A stretch of DNA of 64,000 bases from Brucella pseudintermedia (GCF_042697365.1 NZ_CP137604.1); one strand, 5' to 3'; positions 24,658-34,068 are shown, counted from the stretch's first letter. Numbers and translations are program-made. The notes: generated from the sequence alone by a model not told the origin.

Positions 24658-25968
24658 TCAGATTGGAAGCGTCCGCCCCACCGAACGGTAATCAAGTCCG
24701 GTGCCTGCAATGTCTTCGGCCTTGTAGACATTGCGCAGGTCGATCAGCACATTTCCGGCCATGGCGCTGGCTATCCGTTTAAGATTGAGCGCGCGATAGG
24801 CGTTCCATTCGGTCAGCAGGGCGACGACGCCCGCACCTTCCGCCGCTTCATAGGCTGAATTGCACCAGACGACGTTGGGCAACACCGCTCGGGCAGCACC
24901 CATGGCTTCCGGGTCGTGGGCCTGAACCTTGATCCCGGCTTTCTGGATGGCCGCGATAATGTCGAGCGCGGGAGACTCGCGAATATCATCGGTGTTCGGC
25001 TTGAAGGCGACGCCAAGAACCGCAACCGTATCCGCCCCGCTTTCCTTGGCGGCAGTCACGATCCGTTCGGCCATGGATTGCTTGCGCGCTTCATTGACCG
25101 CGATGACCTGCTCGATCAGCGATTGTGGCGCATCATATTTCTTGCCGGTTGCAGCGAAGGCGCGCGTGTCTTTCGGGAAGCATGACCCGCCAAAACCCGG
25201 TCCTGCATGCAGGAACTTGGAACCAATGCGGTTATCCATGCCGATGGCGCGCGCCACTTCCTGCACATTGCCGCCGGTCTTCTCGCAAAGATCGGCCACC
25301 TCGTTGATGAATGTCACCTTCATCGCCAGAAAGGCATTGGCGGCATATTTGATGATTTCCGCATTTTCGAGCGACGTGACGACCATCGGCGTTTCACGCA
25401 GGTAAAGCGGACGATAGAGACGTTGCATCGCAGCCCTGCCGCGCTCGTCCTCCACGCCGACCACCACACGGTCAGGCCGCATGAAATCTTCGATTGCGGA
25501 ACCTTCCCGCAGAAATTCCGGATTGGACACCATAGAGAACGGCACGCCCGGATTGGCGGCCTTGATGCGGTCGCGTATGCGCGCATTGGTGCCCACCACC
25601 ACCGTCGACTTGATGACGACCACGGCACCGGGTTTCATGGCGGCGGCGATTTCATCCGCAGCCGCTTCGATATATTGCAGGTCCGCCTCGCCGTCACCAC
25701 GACGCGACGGCGTGCCGACCGCTATGAAGATGACATCGGCGTCCGCCACGCTTGCCGGAAGATCGGTGCTGAACTCCAGTCGGCCATCGCGAATATTGCG
25801 GGTCATCAACTCATCGAGTCCCGGCTCGAAGATGGTGACCTTACCGGCTTTCAGCCGTTCGATGATCGACGGATTCTTGTCGACGCAGATGACGTGAAAG
25901 CCGAATTCAGCAAAACACACACCCGAAACCAGCCCCACATAGCCCGTTCCGATCATCGCCAGCTTCAT
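24658..25968 (-). CDS. ugd: UDP-glucose 6-dehydrogenase
   Basis: Oxidises UDP-glucose twice with NAD+ to UDP-glucuronate, a precursor of envelope sugars. The 436-residue product has the N-terminal Rossmann loop MIGTGYVGLVSG. The catalytic Cys263 is in GFGGSCFPKDTRAF, and K207 is in the IIKYAANAFLAMK helix. The C-terminal VLGVAFKPNTDDIRESPA segment completes the fold. It is convergent with the GT2/LAB_N pair. UDP-glucuronate or the galacturonate made from it is a plausible sugar donor for that pair, but this link is inference. Confidence 0.96.
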   Translation of the reverse strand: MKLAMIGTGYVGLVSGVCFAEFGFHVICVDKNPSIIERLKAGKVTIFEPGLDELMTRNIRDGRLEFSTDLPASVADADVIFIAVGTPSRRGDGEADLQYIEAAADEIAAAMKPGAVVVIKSTVVVGTNARIRDRIKAANPGVPFSMVSNPEFLREGSAIEDFMRPDRVVVGVEDERGRAAMQRLYRPLYLRETPMVVTSLENAEIIKYAANAFLAMKVTFINEVADLCEKTGGNVQEVARAIGMDNRIGSKFLHAGPGFGGSCFPKDTRAFAATGKKYDAPQSLIEQVIAVNEARKQSMAERIVTAAKESGADTVAVLGVAFKPNTDDIRESPALDIIAAIQKAGIKVQAHDPEAMGAARAVLPNVVWCNSAYEAAEGAGVVALLTEWNAYRALNLKRIASAMAGNVLIDLRNVYKAEDIAGTGLDYRSVGRTLPI

Positions 25969-26136
25969 GATTTAGTCCTTCAGTTTGCTTCGCGAGAGCC
26001 TGTTGAGATTCCGGTTCCGGTTTGCCTGAAATGGAGCCGTTGGAGAACCGGAGCATTGTTCACTTAAAGTTACATGCGGACCGGAAGCGTCAAACAACAC
26101 CATTTGCAGGCTGCCAGAAACGAAATATCGGTAGGA

Positions 26137-26823
26137 TCACAGCCATTTGTCGTAGTCCGATACCAGCAGATGCAGCGGCTTCTCGTTTTCTTCGATATTC
26201 GAAAAACGGCCGATCGGCTCGCGGAAAATATTGTCTGTCAGGTCATCGTTGACGGTCGAAACCTCACCGATCAGCACATCGCCGCCCTCGCCCCAGAAAG
26301 CATGCCAGTTGCCGGGCAAGAGGGTCACGCTTTCACCGGGCTGAAGCTTCAGGTGAGCGCCAGCCTTCTGCGTCACAAGGCGTCCGTCGGTTGCGACCGT
26401 CACGTCGGTTTCCTCATCCACGCTGCCGTCCGGGAGCGAATTGAACAGTTCCAGCACCAGCGTGCCGCCGCCGCGATTGATGATGTCTTCCGCCTTCACT
26501 ACATGGCGGTGCATCGGGGAAAGCTGATTCTCACGCGAAATCATGATCTTTTCGGCATAAAGCATCCCGCCGCCGCGCTTGAGGTCCTTCGCATTGCCGT
26601 TGCGCGTGGTGAAGAGAAACAGTCCGAGATCGGCAAACTTGCCCTGCCCGTAGTCGGTGATATCCCAGCCGAGGCGCGCGTCGCGGATTGCGCGCGCATC
26701 GGACGAGGTGCGCGCCTTCAGTTCCTCCGGCGACCAGTAGGCGAAAGGCGGCATGACATAGCCGAAAGAGCGGATGAAGGCGTCGCTTTCGCGAATGATT
26801 TCGTTGATTTCGGAACGTTTCAT
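26137..26823 (-). CDS. D-lyxose ketol-isomerase-like sugar isomerase
   Basis: A 228-residue cupin-type protein of the D-lyxose isomerase family (formerly DUF1498), which interconverts D-lyxose and D-xylulose or D-mannose and D-fructose. Metal ligands are visible in LSPMHRHVVKAEDIINRGGG (two His and a Glu) and in LPGNWHAFWGEGGD (His). The ATG at 26823 has GGGAGG upstream; a start six codons earlier is possible but has no site. It lies upstream of ugd on the same strand, 168 bases apart. No sugar transporter or kinase accompanies it, so the pathway is unclear. Confidence 0.85.
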   Translation of the reverse strand: MKRSEINEIIRESDAFIRSFGYVMPPFAYWSPEELKARTSSDARAIRDARLGWDITDYGQGKFADLGLFLFTTRNGNAKDLKRGGGMLYAEKIMISRENQLSPMHRHVVKAEDIINRGGGTLVLELFNSLPDGSVDEETDVTVATDGRLVTQKAGAHLKLQPGESVTLLPGNWHAFWGEGGDVLIGEVSTVNDDLTDNIFREPIGRFSNIEENEKPLHLLVSDYDKWL

Positions 26824-27163
26824 GGCCACCGAGCCTCCCATGGAATGAAACAGATTGGGATATGGTTGACGTGGTAACTGGCTTTTAAGCCAATTTGCAA
26901 TCCTGGAAACGTCGCAAACGCGATAATTTGACGTGTCGTCTTTACGCGAAAACCATGTCGCATCCCAATGCGCGTTTAGAATAGTTCAGTGATTGAATCA
27001 GGGTAACGGAAGCCAGTCCGCAGACCTCGGGAGATGTGGACAAGCCATTGAGATAACGGGACAAGCCGTGCTTCCGGAAGACAAAGGGAACACCGGATCG
27101 CGCCATGGTCGCTGGGAGAACAGCAGAAGGCGGATCCAAGATGGAAAGCAAGGGTTCGAGGCT
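26824..27163. other. Divergent promoter region of the isomerase and gbcA
   Basis: 340 bases without a supported gene. A pair of TTGCAA/GTCGCAAA elements about 20 bases apart near 26890-26920 might be a weak dyad. I see no clear consensus promoter or riboswitch. Confidence 0.45.
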
Positions 27164-28411
27164 ATGGACGTTCGCAACGAAATGCTGGGGCTGTTGACCG
27201 GGCGCGACCCCAATTTCAGCCTGGAGCAGAAATTCTACACCGATCCTGAATATTACAAGCAGGATCTGGAGAACATTTTCTACAAGGACTGGCTGTTTGT
27301 CGGCCACGACTGCGAGTTGCCGAAAACCGGTTCCTACATGACCGTGCAGATCGGCGCTTATCCCGTCGTCATCGTTCGCGACACGCAGGGCGGCATTCGT
27401 GCTTTCCACAATTCCTGCCGCCATCGCGGCTCGCGCATCTGCGCCGCCGAAAAGGGAACGGCCGCAAAGCTCGTCTGCCCCTATCACCAGTGGACTTATG
27501 AGCTCGACGGACGCCTGCTCTTCGCGCGTCAGGTCGGCCCTGACTTCAAGCCTGCGGAATACGGCCTCAAGCCGGTGCATTGCGAAACCGTGGCTGGCTA
27601 TATCTATATCTGCGTCGCCGATGAAGCGCCCGATTTCGCGGCCTTCCGCAATCTGGTCGAACCTTATCTCGCGCCGCACAATATCAAGGACGCGAAGGTC
27701 GCCTTTGAAAGCTCGATCATCGAGAAGGGCAACTGGAAGCTGGTCTGGGAAAACAACCGCGAGTGCTATCACTGCGCTGCCAACCACCCCGAACTCTGCC
27801 GCACCTATCCGGAAGCGCCATCGGCAACCGGCGTGCAGGGCGTCATGGAAGACCCGGAAATCAACCAGCTCTGGAAGAATTGCGCCAGCGTCGGCCTGCC
27901 TGCACAATTCAACATGTCGGAAGATGGCCGTTACCGCATCACCCGCATTCCGCTTCTGCGCGACGCGGTGAGCTACACCATGTCCGGCAAGGCAGCGGTC
28001 AAGAAGCCATTGAGCGAGCAGGTGGCTGGCGGCACGAATATCGGCGCCATGCTGCTGTTCAACTATCCGTCGACCTGGAACCATCTGATGGCCGACCACG
28101 CGATTTCCTTCCGCGTCTTGCCGATCAGCGCCGAGGAAACGCTTGTCACCACAAAATGGCTCGTTCACAAGGACGCTGTCGAAGGCGTGGATTACAATCT
28201 CGACGAACTGACCCATGTATGGATACAGACCAACGATCAGGACCGGCAGATCGTCGAGGAAAACGCGGTGGGCATTCGCTCGCCCGCTTATCAGCCCGGC
28301 CCGTATTCGGTCGAACATGAAGGCGGCGTGATGCAGTTCCTCGAATGGTACACCAACACCATGACGCCGCGCCTGCGTGGCGAAGCGGCAAAGCTTAGCC
28401 GCGTCGCCTGA
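27164..28411 (+). CDS. gbcA: Glycine betaine demethylase, Rieske oxygenase subunit GbcA
   Basis: GbcA and GbcB together remove one methyl of glycine betaine oxidatively, giving dimethylglycine and formaldehyde. The 415 residues hold a Rieske [2Fe-2S] site (C85, H87, C105, H108 in SCRHRGS and VCPYHQW). A mononuclear iron site follows, with H203 and H208 in ENNRECYHCAANHPEL; the Asp ligand is probably in the IQTNDQDRQ helix. The first ATG of the conserved part is at 27164. An upstream extension in frame has no homology or ribosome site. gbcB follows after 32 bases. Confidence 0.92.
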   Translation: MDVRNEMLGLLTGRDPNFSLEQKFYTDPEYYKQDLENIFYKDWLFVGHDCELPKTGSYMTVQIGAYPVVIVRDTQGGIRAFHNSCRHRGSRICAAEKGTAAKLVCPYHQWTYELDGRLLFARQVGPDFKPAEYGLKPVHCETVAGYIYICVADEAPDFAAFRNLVEPYLAPHNIKDAKVAFESSIIEKGNWKLVWENNRECYHCAANHPELCRTYPEAPSATGVQGVMEDPEINQLWKNCASVGLPAQFNMSEDGRYRITRIPLLRDAVSYTMSGKAAVKKPLSEQVAGGTNIGAMLLFNYPSTWNHLMADHAISFRVLPISAEETLVTTKWLVHKDAVEGVDYNLDELTHVWIQTNDQDRQIVEENAVGIRSPAYQPGPYSVEHEGGVMQFLEWYTNTMTPRLRGEAAKLSRVA

Positions 28412-28443
28412 TACCGTAATATGAAGCGAGAAGTGAGAAGGCC

Positions 28444-29556
28444 ATGCAGCCTCTGAAATATCTGGATGAGATGCTGCCGTGGAACGACAGGTTGCAGATG
28501 CTGGAATGCATCTCGGCCATCGAAGAAGCGCCAGACGTCATGACCTTCTCCTTCAAGACTGCCGAGGACAACTGGTTCCGCTATACGCCGGGCCAGTTCG
28601 TCACCCTCGAACTGCCGATTGAACGGGCCGATGGCCTGGGGCCGGTGCTGCGGACCTATACGCTGTCCTCCACCCCTTCCCGTCCCTACCACATCTCTGT
28701 CACGGTCAAGGCGCAGAAGGGCAGCATCGGCACACGCTGGATGCTCGACAATCTGCGTCCGCCGATGAAAATCAAGGCTTACGGGCCGAATGGCGATTTC
28801 TCGCTCGCCAACCATCCCGGCGAAAAATACCTCTTCGTCTCCGCCGGTTCCGGTATCACGCCGATGGTCTCCATGACCCGCTGGCTTTTCGACTGCGCCC
28901 CGGCAACCGACGTCGCCTTTATCAACTGCGCGCGCACGCCGGACGACATCATTTTCCGCCGGGAGCTGGAACTGCTTTCCGGACGCATGGAAGCCATGCG
29001 GCTGGCCTTTATCGTCGAGCAATCATCGGCACGCCATGTCTGGCCCGGCCTGCACGGGCGCATCGACCGCGCCCGGCTCGAACTTCTGGCGCCGGATTTC
29101 CTGCATCGCACCGTCTTCTGCTGCGGGCCGGAGCCGTTCATGAACGGCGTGCGCGGCCTGCTGGAAGATGCCGGCTTCAACATGGCCAACTACCATCAGG
29201 AAAGCTTTAATCCGGCCAGCGAGATTTCGTCGGTTCCAGTGCCTTCCACGCTCTCCGAGGCGGCTTCGCCAGCACCCGCCGCTCCGGCGGTGGCTTCCGC
29301 CAGCGTCGTCTTCAGCCTTTCAGGTGTCGAAGTCGAATGCACCGAAAACGATACGATCCTGCTTGCGGCACGCAATGGCGGGCTCAAGATTCCAAGCGCC
29401 TGCGAGTTTGGCATCTGCGGCACCTGCAAGGTGAAGTGCCTCGGCGGTGAGACCGAAATGAATCACAATGGCGGCATACGCGATGACGAGATCGCGGAAG
29501 GCTATATCCTCGCCTGCTGCAGCCGCCCGCGCGGTCGCGTGGAGATCGACGCCTGA
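28444..29556 (+). CDS. gbcB: Glycine betaine demethylase reductase GbcB
   Basis: Reductase partner of GbcA, passing electrons from NAD(P)H through FAD and a ferredoxin centre. The 370 residues show an FAD domain (VLRTYTLSSTPSRPYHISV, about 65-85), an NAD domain (FVSAGSGITPM, CGPEPFMNGVRGLL) and a Pro/Ala linker. A C-terminal plant-type [2Fe-2S] domain ends the chain (CEFGICGTCKVKC and the final ACC). An AGAAGG site precedes the ATG. The 32-base gap from gbcA indicates an operon. The downstream demethylases for dimethylglycine and sarcosine are not in the window. Confidence 0.93.
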   Translation: MQPLKYLDEMLPWNDRLQMLECISAIEEAPDVMTFSFKTAEDNWFRYTPGQFVTLELPIERADGLGPVLRTYTLSSTPSRPYHISVTVKAQKGSIGTRWMLDNLRPPMKIKAYGPNGDFSLANHPGEKYLFVSAGSGITPMVSMTRWLFDCAPATDVAFINCARTPDDIIFRRELELLSGRMEAMRLAFIVEQSSARHVWPGLHGRIDRARLELLAPDFLHRTVFCCGPEPFMNGVRGLLEDAGFNMANYHQESFNPASEISSVPVPSTLSEAASPAPAAPAVASASVVFSLSGVEVECTENDTILLAARNGGLKIPSACEFGICGTCKVKCLGGETEMNHNGGIRDDEIAEGYILACCSRPRGRVEIDA

Positions 29557-29593
29557 CCTTGTAGTTACACAGGGCGACTTTTGGAACAGGCTC

Positions 29594-29815
29594 TCAGGCT
29601 TTCTTCAGAAACTCAGTTCGCAGCACCAATCCCTTGACCTGCTTGGTGCTGCAATCGACTTCCGCCGGGTTTCCGGTCAGGCGAATGCCCTTGACCAGCG
29701 TTCCCCGCTTCAATGTCGTGGAGGTTCCCTTGACCTTCAGGTCCTTGATGAGCGTGACGGAATCGCCGTCATTCAACTGGGTGCCATTGCTGTCGCGGAC
29801 GATTACATCTGTCAT
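29594..29815 (-). CDS. YjdM/PhnA C-terminal domain protein, no zinc ribbon
   Basis: A 73-residue protein matching only the C-terminal domain of YjdM/PhnA-type proteins (DSNGTQLNDGDSVTLIKDLKVKG, a small SH3-like beta barrel). The full-length E. coli protein carries an N-terminal zinc ribbon that is missing here. The start codon is clean and the frame complete, so this is a natural short form, not a truncation. Despite the old name, the family is not known to cleave phosphonates. It lies convergent to gbcB and is not part of its operon. Confidence 0.85.
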   Translation of the reverse strand: MTDVIVRDSNGTQLNDGDSVTLIKDLKVKGTSTTLKRGTLVKGIRLTGNPAEVDCSTKQVKGLVLRTEFLKKA

Positions 29816-29952
29816 GATGATTTCCTGTTGGGACTGGTTTGGGTCGTCCGTAGCACCCTTGCCGATGTTATACCAGAACGCGGCTTATTGCTGGCCTCGC
29901 AAAACCTCTCTGGCTATAGTCGACCGTAGAGCAAACCAAGCGGGAGCGCTTC

Positions 29953-30582
29953 ATGATCGGTCATGCACTTGTGGTTATCGACGTCCAGAATGATTTCTGC
30001 CCCGGCGGTTCGCTGGCGGTTGATCGCGGCGATGAAATCATTCCCACCGTCAACCGGCTGATCGAGGAAAGCGAGAACGTCATCCTCACGCAGGACTGGC
30101 ACCCGGCCAACCATTCAAGCTTCGCCTCATCCCACCCTCGCGCCATGCCATTCGATACGGTGGAAATGGCCTACGGCCCGCAGACGCTGTGGCCCGACCA
30201 TTGCGTGCAAGGCAGCCGCGGCGCGGATTTCCACCCCGCCCTGCAATGGACGCGGGCGCAGATCATCATCCGCAAGGGCTTTCGCGTCGGCATAGACAGC
30301 TATTCCGCATTCTTCGAAAACGATCATAAAACGCCGACCGGCCTTGGCGGATATTTGCGCGAACGCAATATCGGCTCGCTCACCCTGGTGGGCCTCGCTA
30401 CCGATTTCTGCGTCGCCTATTCGGCGCTCGATGCCGTGGCCCAGGGCTTTCAGGTCCGCGTCCGTCTCGATGCCTGCCGCGGCATCGACCTCAACGGTTC
30501 AATGGACATCATGCTGGAAAGGATGAAACAGGCTGGCGTCGAACTGATCGACGAGCCTGTTTCAGCATCACACTTAATCTAG
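29953..30582 (+). CDS. pncA: Nicotinamidase PncA
   Basis: Hydrolyses nicotinamide to nicotinate for NAD salvage, and would also activate pyrazinamide. The 209 residues carry the catalytic triad D10 (VVIDVQNDF), K108 (IIRKGF) and C153 (LATDFCVAYSALDA). Metal ligands lie in TQDWHPANH (D48, H50, H54 region). GGAGCG precedes the ATG. Its last nine bases overlap the end of the convergent DUF2165 gene. There is no operon partner. Confidence 0.95.
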   Translation: MIGHALVVIDVQNDFCPGGSLAVDRGDEIIPTVNRLIEESENVILTQDWHPANHSSFASSHPRAMPFDTVEMAYGPQTLWPDHCVQGSRGADFHPALQWTRAQIIIRKGFRVGIDSYSAFFENDHKTPTGLGGYLRERNIGSLTLVGLATDFCVAYSALDAVAQGFQVRVRLDACRGIDLNGSMDIMLERMKQAGVELIDEPVSASHLI

Positions 30583-31071
30583 TTCGCCGTCAGGCATCGC
30601 CACGAAGATAAGTACGGCAATGATGGTGATGAAGAACCGGAACGCAGATTCGATCCCGTTCCAGGTTTGCGACATCCACATGCCGAACCATTCTCCACCA
30701 ACGGACATGAAGCCCACCTGCCAGACCAGAAAACCGAGCGACAGACCGGCAATGGCCCATTTCTTGGAGCGGTTGAAGCTCGCCGCCCGGTCGGTCAGGC
30801 GGCCAAGCATGGCAACAGCTCCGATCCAGCACAGGATTGCAGTCAGCGTTTCCGCCGCGATGATCAGAAGATAGGCGGCGTTGTGCAGCATCGGATTATC
30901 GATGGCACGGTACTTCGTCGTGGCGTCGGGAAAGATCGTGTCCATCATCAGAACGTGCTGCACGAAGGCAAAATTGGTGTCGTAATCGGTGATATTGCCG
31001 AACGAAACCAGCGTTGCGAAAAAAGCTATTGCCGCCACGAAAGCGATCTTGCTCAACCGTGTAACGACCAT
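30574..31071 (-). CDS. DUF2165 membrane protein
   Basis: A 165-residue protein with four hydrophobic segments (near residues 8-24, 72-92, 108-124 and 142-160). It contains the DTNFAFVQHVLMMDTIFPD loop and EWFGMWMSQTWNGIESAFRF, which mark the DUF2165 family of small alphaproteobacterial and enterobacterial inner-membrane proteins. No function is established. It is convergent with pncA and the two stop codons overlap by nine bases. AGGGGGAGGGGA upstream of the ATG gives a strong ribosome site. Confidence 0.85.
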   Translation of the reverse strand: MVVTRLSKIAFVAAIAFFATLVSFGNITDYDTNFAFVQHVLMMDTIFPDATTKYRAIDNPMLHNAAYLLIIAAETLTAILCWIGAVAMLGRLTDRAASFNRSKKWAIAGLSLGFLVWQVGFMSVGGEWFGMWMSQTWNGIESAFRFFITIIAVLIFVAMPDGELD

Positions 31072-31190
31072 GGAAACGTCCCCTCCCCCTGTAAAAACCG
31101 CATCGCTGCATCGACACGACTACGGCAAGTTGCGAAATCCATCGCATTCATAAATGGTCTTCAACTCCGGCGATTCGGTCAAGCCCAACA

Positions 31191-31220
31191 AAAAAGGGGC
31201 CGCATGAGCGACCCTTTTTT
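31191..31220 (-). terminator. Terminator of the DUF475 gene
   Basis: AAAAAGGGGCCGC and GCGACCCTTTTTT pair around ATGA. On the minus strand a T-run follows directly. It lies 20 bases past the stop of the DUF475 gene. Confidence 0.87.
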
Positions 31221-31239
31221 TCAAACTACACAATATAGG

Positions 31240-32307
31240 CTAATGCCCCGGGGCCTCTTCGGCTTCTTCCTGCCAGTTCGGATTGAGCCGGTTGTAGCGT
31301 AGCGACGACATGAAAGAGAGACCGATCAGGGCCGCGCCGATAAGGCCGGTGATGACTTCGGGAATATGCACCAGCGTCTGGACATACATGATGACCGCCA
31401 GAACCAGGATCGCATAAAAAGCGCCATGCTCGAGATAGCGGTACTGGCCGAGCGTCTTGCGCTCGACAAGCATGATGGTGAGCGAGCGCACATAGAAGGC
31501 GCCGATACCAAGACCGATGGCGATGATGAACAGGTTCGTGGTCAATGCGAACGCGCCGATAACCCCGTCGAACGAGAAGCTGGCATCGAGCACTTCCAGA
31601 TAAATGAAAGCGCCAAGGCCGCCGCGATGCACCATGTCCATCTGCTCCTGCGTCGCGTCCAGGACCTCGCCAAGTCCTTCAACGGCAAGGAAGGTCAGAA
31701 GACCGAATAGGGCCGCGATGAGGAACGTGTGCGAATGCTCGGCATCAAGCTGATAGGAGAAGAAGATGATCAGCGCGATTGCGACGCCGATTTCCACCCC
31801 TTGCACGGAGGCGAACTTCGACATGCGGCTTTCGATGGCCTTGATCCAGTGCACATCCTTTTCGACATCGAAGAAGTACTTCATGCCGACCATGAGCAGG
31901 AATGTGCCGCCGAAGGCCGCGATGCCGGTATGCGATTCCGAGATCACGCGGGCATACTCATCGGGCTGCCAGATGGCGAGTTTCAGTGCCGAGATCGGAT
32001 CGGTCCACATGGCAACCGCGACGATGGCCAGCGGAAAAATGATGCGCATGCCGAAAACGGCGATGATAATGCCCCAGGTCAGGAAGCGGTGCTGCCATTC
32101 CGGCGTCATGTCACGCAGAATGCGCGCATTGACGATGGCGTTATCGAAGGAAAGCGAGATTTCGAGAACGCTCAAAACTGCACAGATGATGAAGACGGAG
32201 ACCATTCCCCCAAAAGTGCCGGTCAATTCGTAACCAAGCCAGACGGCACCAGCGAGACCCAATACGGTGAAAACCATGGGCCAGATGAAATAACGAAGAG
32301 TGGCCAT
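31240..32307 (-). CDS. DUF475 (TerC-like) integral membrane protein
   Basis: A 355-residue membrane protein with about nine segments. Acidic motifs inside membrane helices are typical of TerC/DUF475 relatives: EISLSFDNAIVNARILRDM, LEVLDASFSFDGVIGAFALT. TerC proteins are linked to metal ion (often manganese) homeostasis and tellurite resistance; the role of DUF475 itself is not settled. I place the start at 32307 (MATLRYFIWP), where homology-like hydrophobic sequence begins. The ribosome site is weak, so a start further upstream remains possible. No ter genes are nearby. Confidence 0.82.
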   Translation of the reverse strand: MATLRYFIWPMVFTVLGLAGAVWLGYELTGTFGGMVSVFIICAVLSVLEISLSFDNAIVNARILRDMTPEWQHRFLTWGIIIAVFGMRIIFPLAIVAVAMWTDPISALKLAIWQPDEYARVISESHTGIAAFGGTFLLMVGMKYFFDVEKDVHWIKAIESRMSKFASVQGVEIGVAIALIIFFSYQLDAEHSHTFLIAALFGLLTFLAVEGLGEVLDATQEQMDMVHRGGLGAFIYLEVLDASFSFDGVIGAFALTTNLFIIAIGLGIGAFYVRSLTIMLVERKTLGQYRYLEHGAFYAILVLAVIMYVQTLVHIPEVITGLIGAALIGLSFMSSLRYNRLNPNWQEEAEEAPGH

Positions 32308-32716
32308 TGCAAACCATCGGATTATTATTGTTATCAAACGGAAACCGGCAGCGGACGCCGCAAAACGAACCCGCGAAGCGAAATTCGCTTGCCGCATCCG
32401 TTCTGCCTGACCACTGCTCTTCCCGCCAAGGCGTATCGGCTATGTAAGTAGCAGGCCAGATGCAAACAAGAGAAAGCGTGGCAATAAATTGGCAATTTTG
32501 CGGATTTGATGTGCTGAAATATTTCGTTACTATTCTGTGATACTAAAGTCGGACGAATCCGCCCTCTCCCGCATCCCTTTGGCAGTAAAGTCCTCTCGAC
32601 GTGATCGTTTTGTACGAATTGTCGCGTGGTAAAAACTTGATCTCAACATAGATTCCGGGTGCGGATTGCAGTCAGCAATGGCTGCGCACTTTTACAGGAA
32701 CGAAGGAACTCAGCAG
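32308..32716. other. Divergent intergenic region, nothing identified
   Basis: 409 bases separate the DUF475 gene from the small gene at 32717. The middle part is AT-richer than average, as expected for two promoters. No hairpin, tRNA or short gene with a ribosome site was found. Confidence 0.45.
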
Positions 32717-32980
32717 ATGATTGCTCCGGAAGAGCTACAGCGCCGAATCGAGAAAAGACTGGCCGAGAGCAGCTTTACACAACCCGAACTGCTTATCCGC
32801 CGAGCGCACCGCGTGGCGCTCGAAGGCAAGAACGGATCGGCCTCTGACGCCAACGCGCTGCTGAAGGAAGCCGGCTCGCAGATCGGCCTGCAGGAACTGA
32901 CCGAAATTATTGACCACCGGCCCTGGCTTCTCGAAATCATTATCAACAGCGCCGGGAAAAGCAATTCCAGCCATCACTAG
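32717..32980 (+). CDS. Conserved-looking small hypothetical protein
   Basis: An 87-residue soluble protein. The ATG at 32717 has GAAGGA nine bases upstream, so I prefer it to an ATG 13 codons earlier. The product is mostly helical and charged (ELQRRIEKRLAESSF, DANALLKEAGSQIGLQELTEIIDH), with no cysteine and no signal. No family is recognised with certainty. It is monocistronic and sits between two unrelated genes. Confidence 0.62.
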   Translation: MIAPEELQRRIEKRLAESSFTQPELLIRRAHRVALEGKNGSASDANALLKEAGSQIGLQELTEIIDHRPWLLEIIINSAGKSNSSHH

Positions 32981-33216
32981 CTCGCGAAATGGGGAGAAGC
33001 GTATTGCCGCTGATAGATTCCGGCGGCAATCGCGGAGGAGCGCCGTACTGTCCTGCAGCCAATAAATTGCGACACCCGCTGAAAATCCACAGAATAAACG
33101 TCAGTACTGGCAAGAATTTTCGTTTTATTTCTCAAAACGATTAACATATATATGGAGAAAGATTTGAGTCCGATGTATTATCAGAAATGCTAATACATAA
33201 TCGAGGGGTTTTTTCA

Positions 33217-34068
33217 GTGAAACGCGGAAGATCACGTAACCAGAACGGGAATTTACTGTCAAAATTTTCCAGAAATATTATATTAGCAACAACTGTTTTA
33301 ATAGGTTCATCAATAGCATCCCTTGCCGCCGATGCCGTGGCGCCACAACCAGAAATTCAGGATCAGCAGCGCTGGCGGGTGGTCGTCAGCCCTTATCTTT
33401 GGGGCGCCTCGCTGAATGGCAGCGCCGGATTGCTGGGCCGCAGCACCGATGTCCATATGCCGTTCAGTGAGATTTTCGACAATCTCGATATGGGCCTGAT
33501 GGGCAATGTTGATATTTCCAACGGTACGTTCGGCTTTTTCATCGACGGGCAGTACGTGAAAACCAGCCAGGAGGAGAACCTCCGCGACAACGAGCTGTCG
33601 CTTGACATCACAACGACAAGCCTGTCGGGCGGCGCGTACTACCGTATTTATGAACAGCAACTCGAAGGAACAACGCTTTTCGGAAACCAGCGTGTTTTCG
33701 CGATTGAACCGACAATCGGCGTGCGCTGGACAAAGCTGGAAGCGGGACTGGAAGTCGGGCGTTTCAGCGGTTCGCGCAAGGTGGAATGGACTGACCCGTT
33801 CGTGGGCACCCGCGTCTTCTACGATATCAATGACCGGTGGAACATTTTCGCGGAAGCCGATATCGGCGGCTTCGGAGCCGGAACCAAACTCAGCGCCAAC
33901 GGCCAGATCTATCTGGGCTATCGCACGCTGGTTTTCGATGTGCCGACAACATTCCGCGTTGGTTATCGTGCGCTCTACCAGGATTACAAGGACAACGATA
34001 CGGTTTCGAAGTTCAAGTATGACGTGACCCAGCATGGGCCTGTTGTCGGCTTTTCCGTCTCGTTCTGA
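33217..34068 (+). CDS. Probable outer-membrane beta-barrel protein
   Basis: From the GTG at 33217 (GAGGGG eight bases upstream) the product has 283 residues. A signal peptide ends near SIASLAADA. The rest alternates short amphipathic strands (WRVVVSPYLWGASLNGSAG, FGFFIDGQYVK, TLVFDVPTTFRVGYRALYQD) and closes with VVGFSVSF. The terminal Phe is the usual outer-membrane assembly signal. It may have 10-12 strands. It resembles uncharacterised Rhizobiales porin-like proteins. Function is unknown; an ATG at 33187 is a poorer start. A strong terminator follows. Confidence 0.78.
   Translation: MKRGRSRNQNGNLLSKFSRNIILATTVLIGSSIASLAADAVAPQPEIQDQQRWRVVVSPYLWGASLNGSAGLLGRSTDVHMPFSEIFDNLDMGLMGNVDISNGTFGFFIDGQYVKTSQEENLRDNELSLDITTTSLSGGAYYRIYEQQLEGTTLFGNQRVFAIEPTIGVRWTKLEAGLEVGRFSGSRKVEWTDPFVGTRVFYDINDRWNIFAEADIGGFGAGTKLSANGQIYLGYRTLVFDVPTTFRVGYRALYQDYKDNDTVSKFKYDVTQHGPVVGFSVSF

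Noticed and set aside
26942..28318. Long minus-strand frame opposite gbcA
   Set aside because: Shadow of gbcA, whose Rieske and iron-ligand motifs are intact; no protein family resemblance on the other strand.
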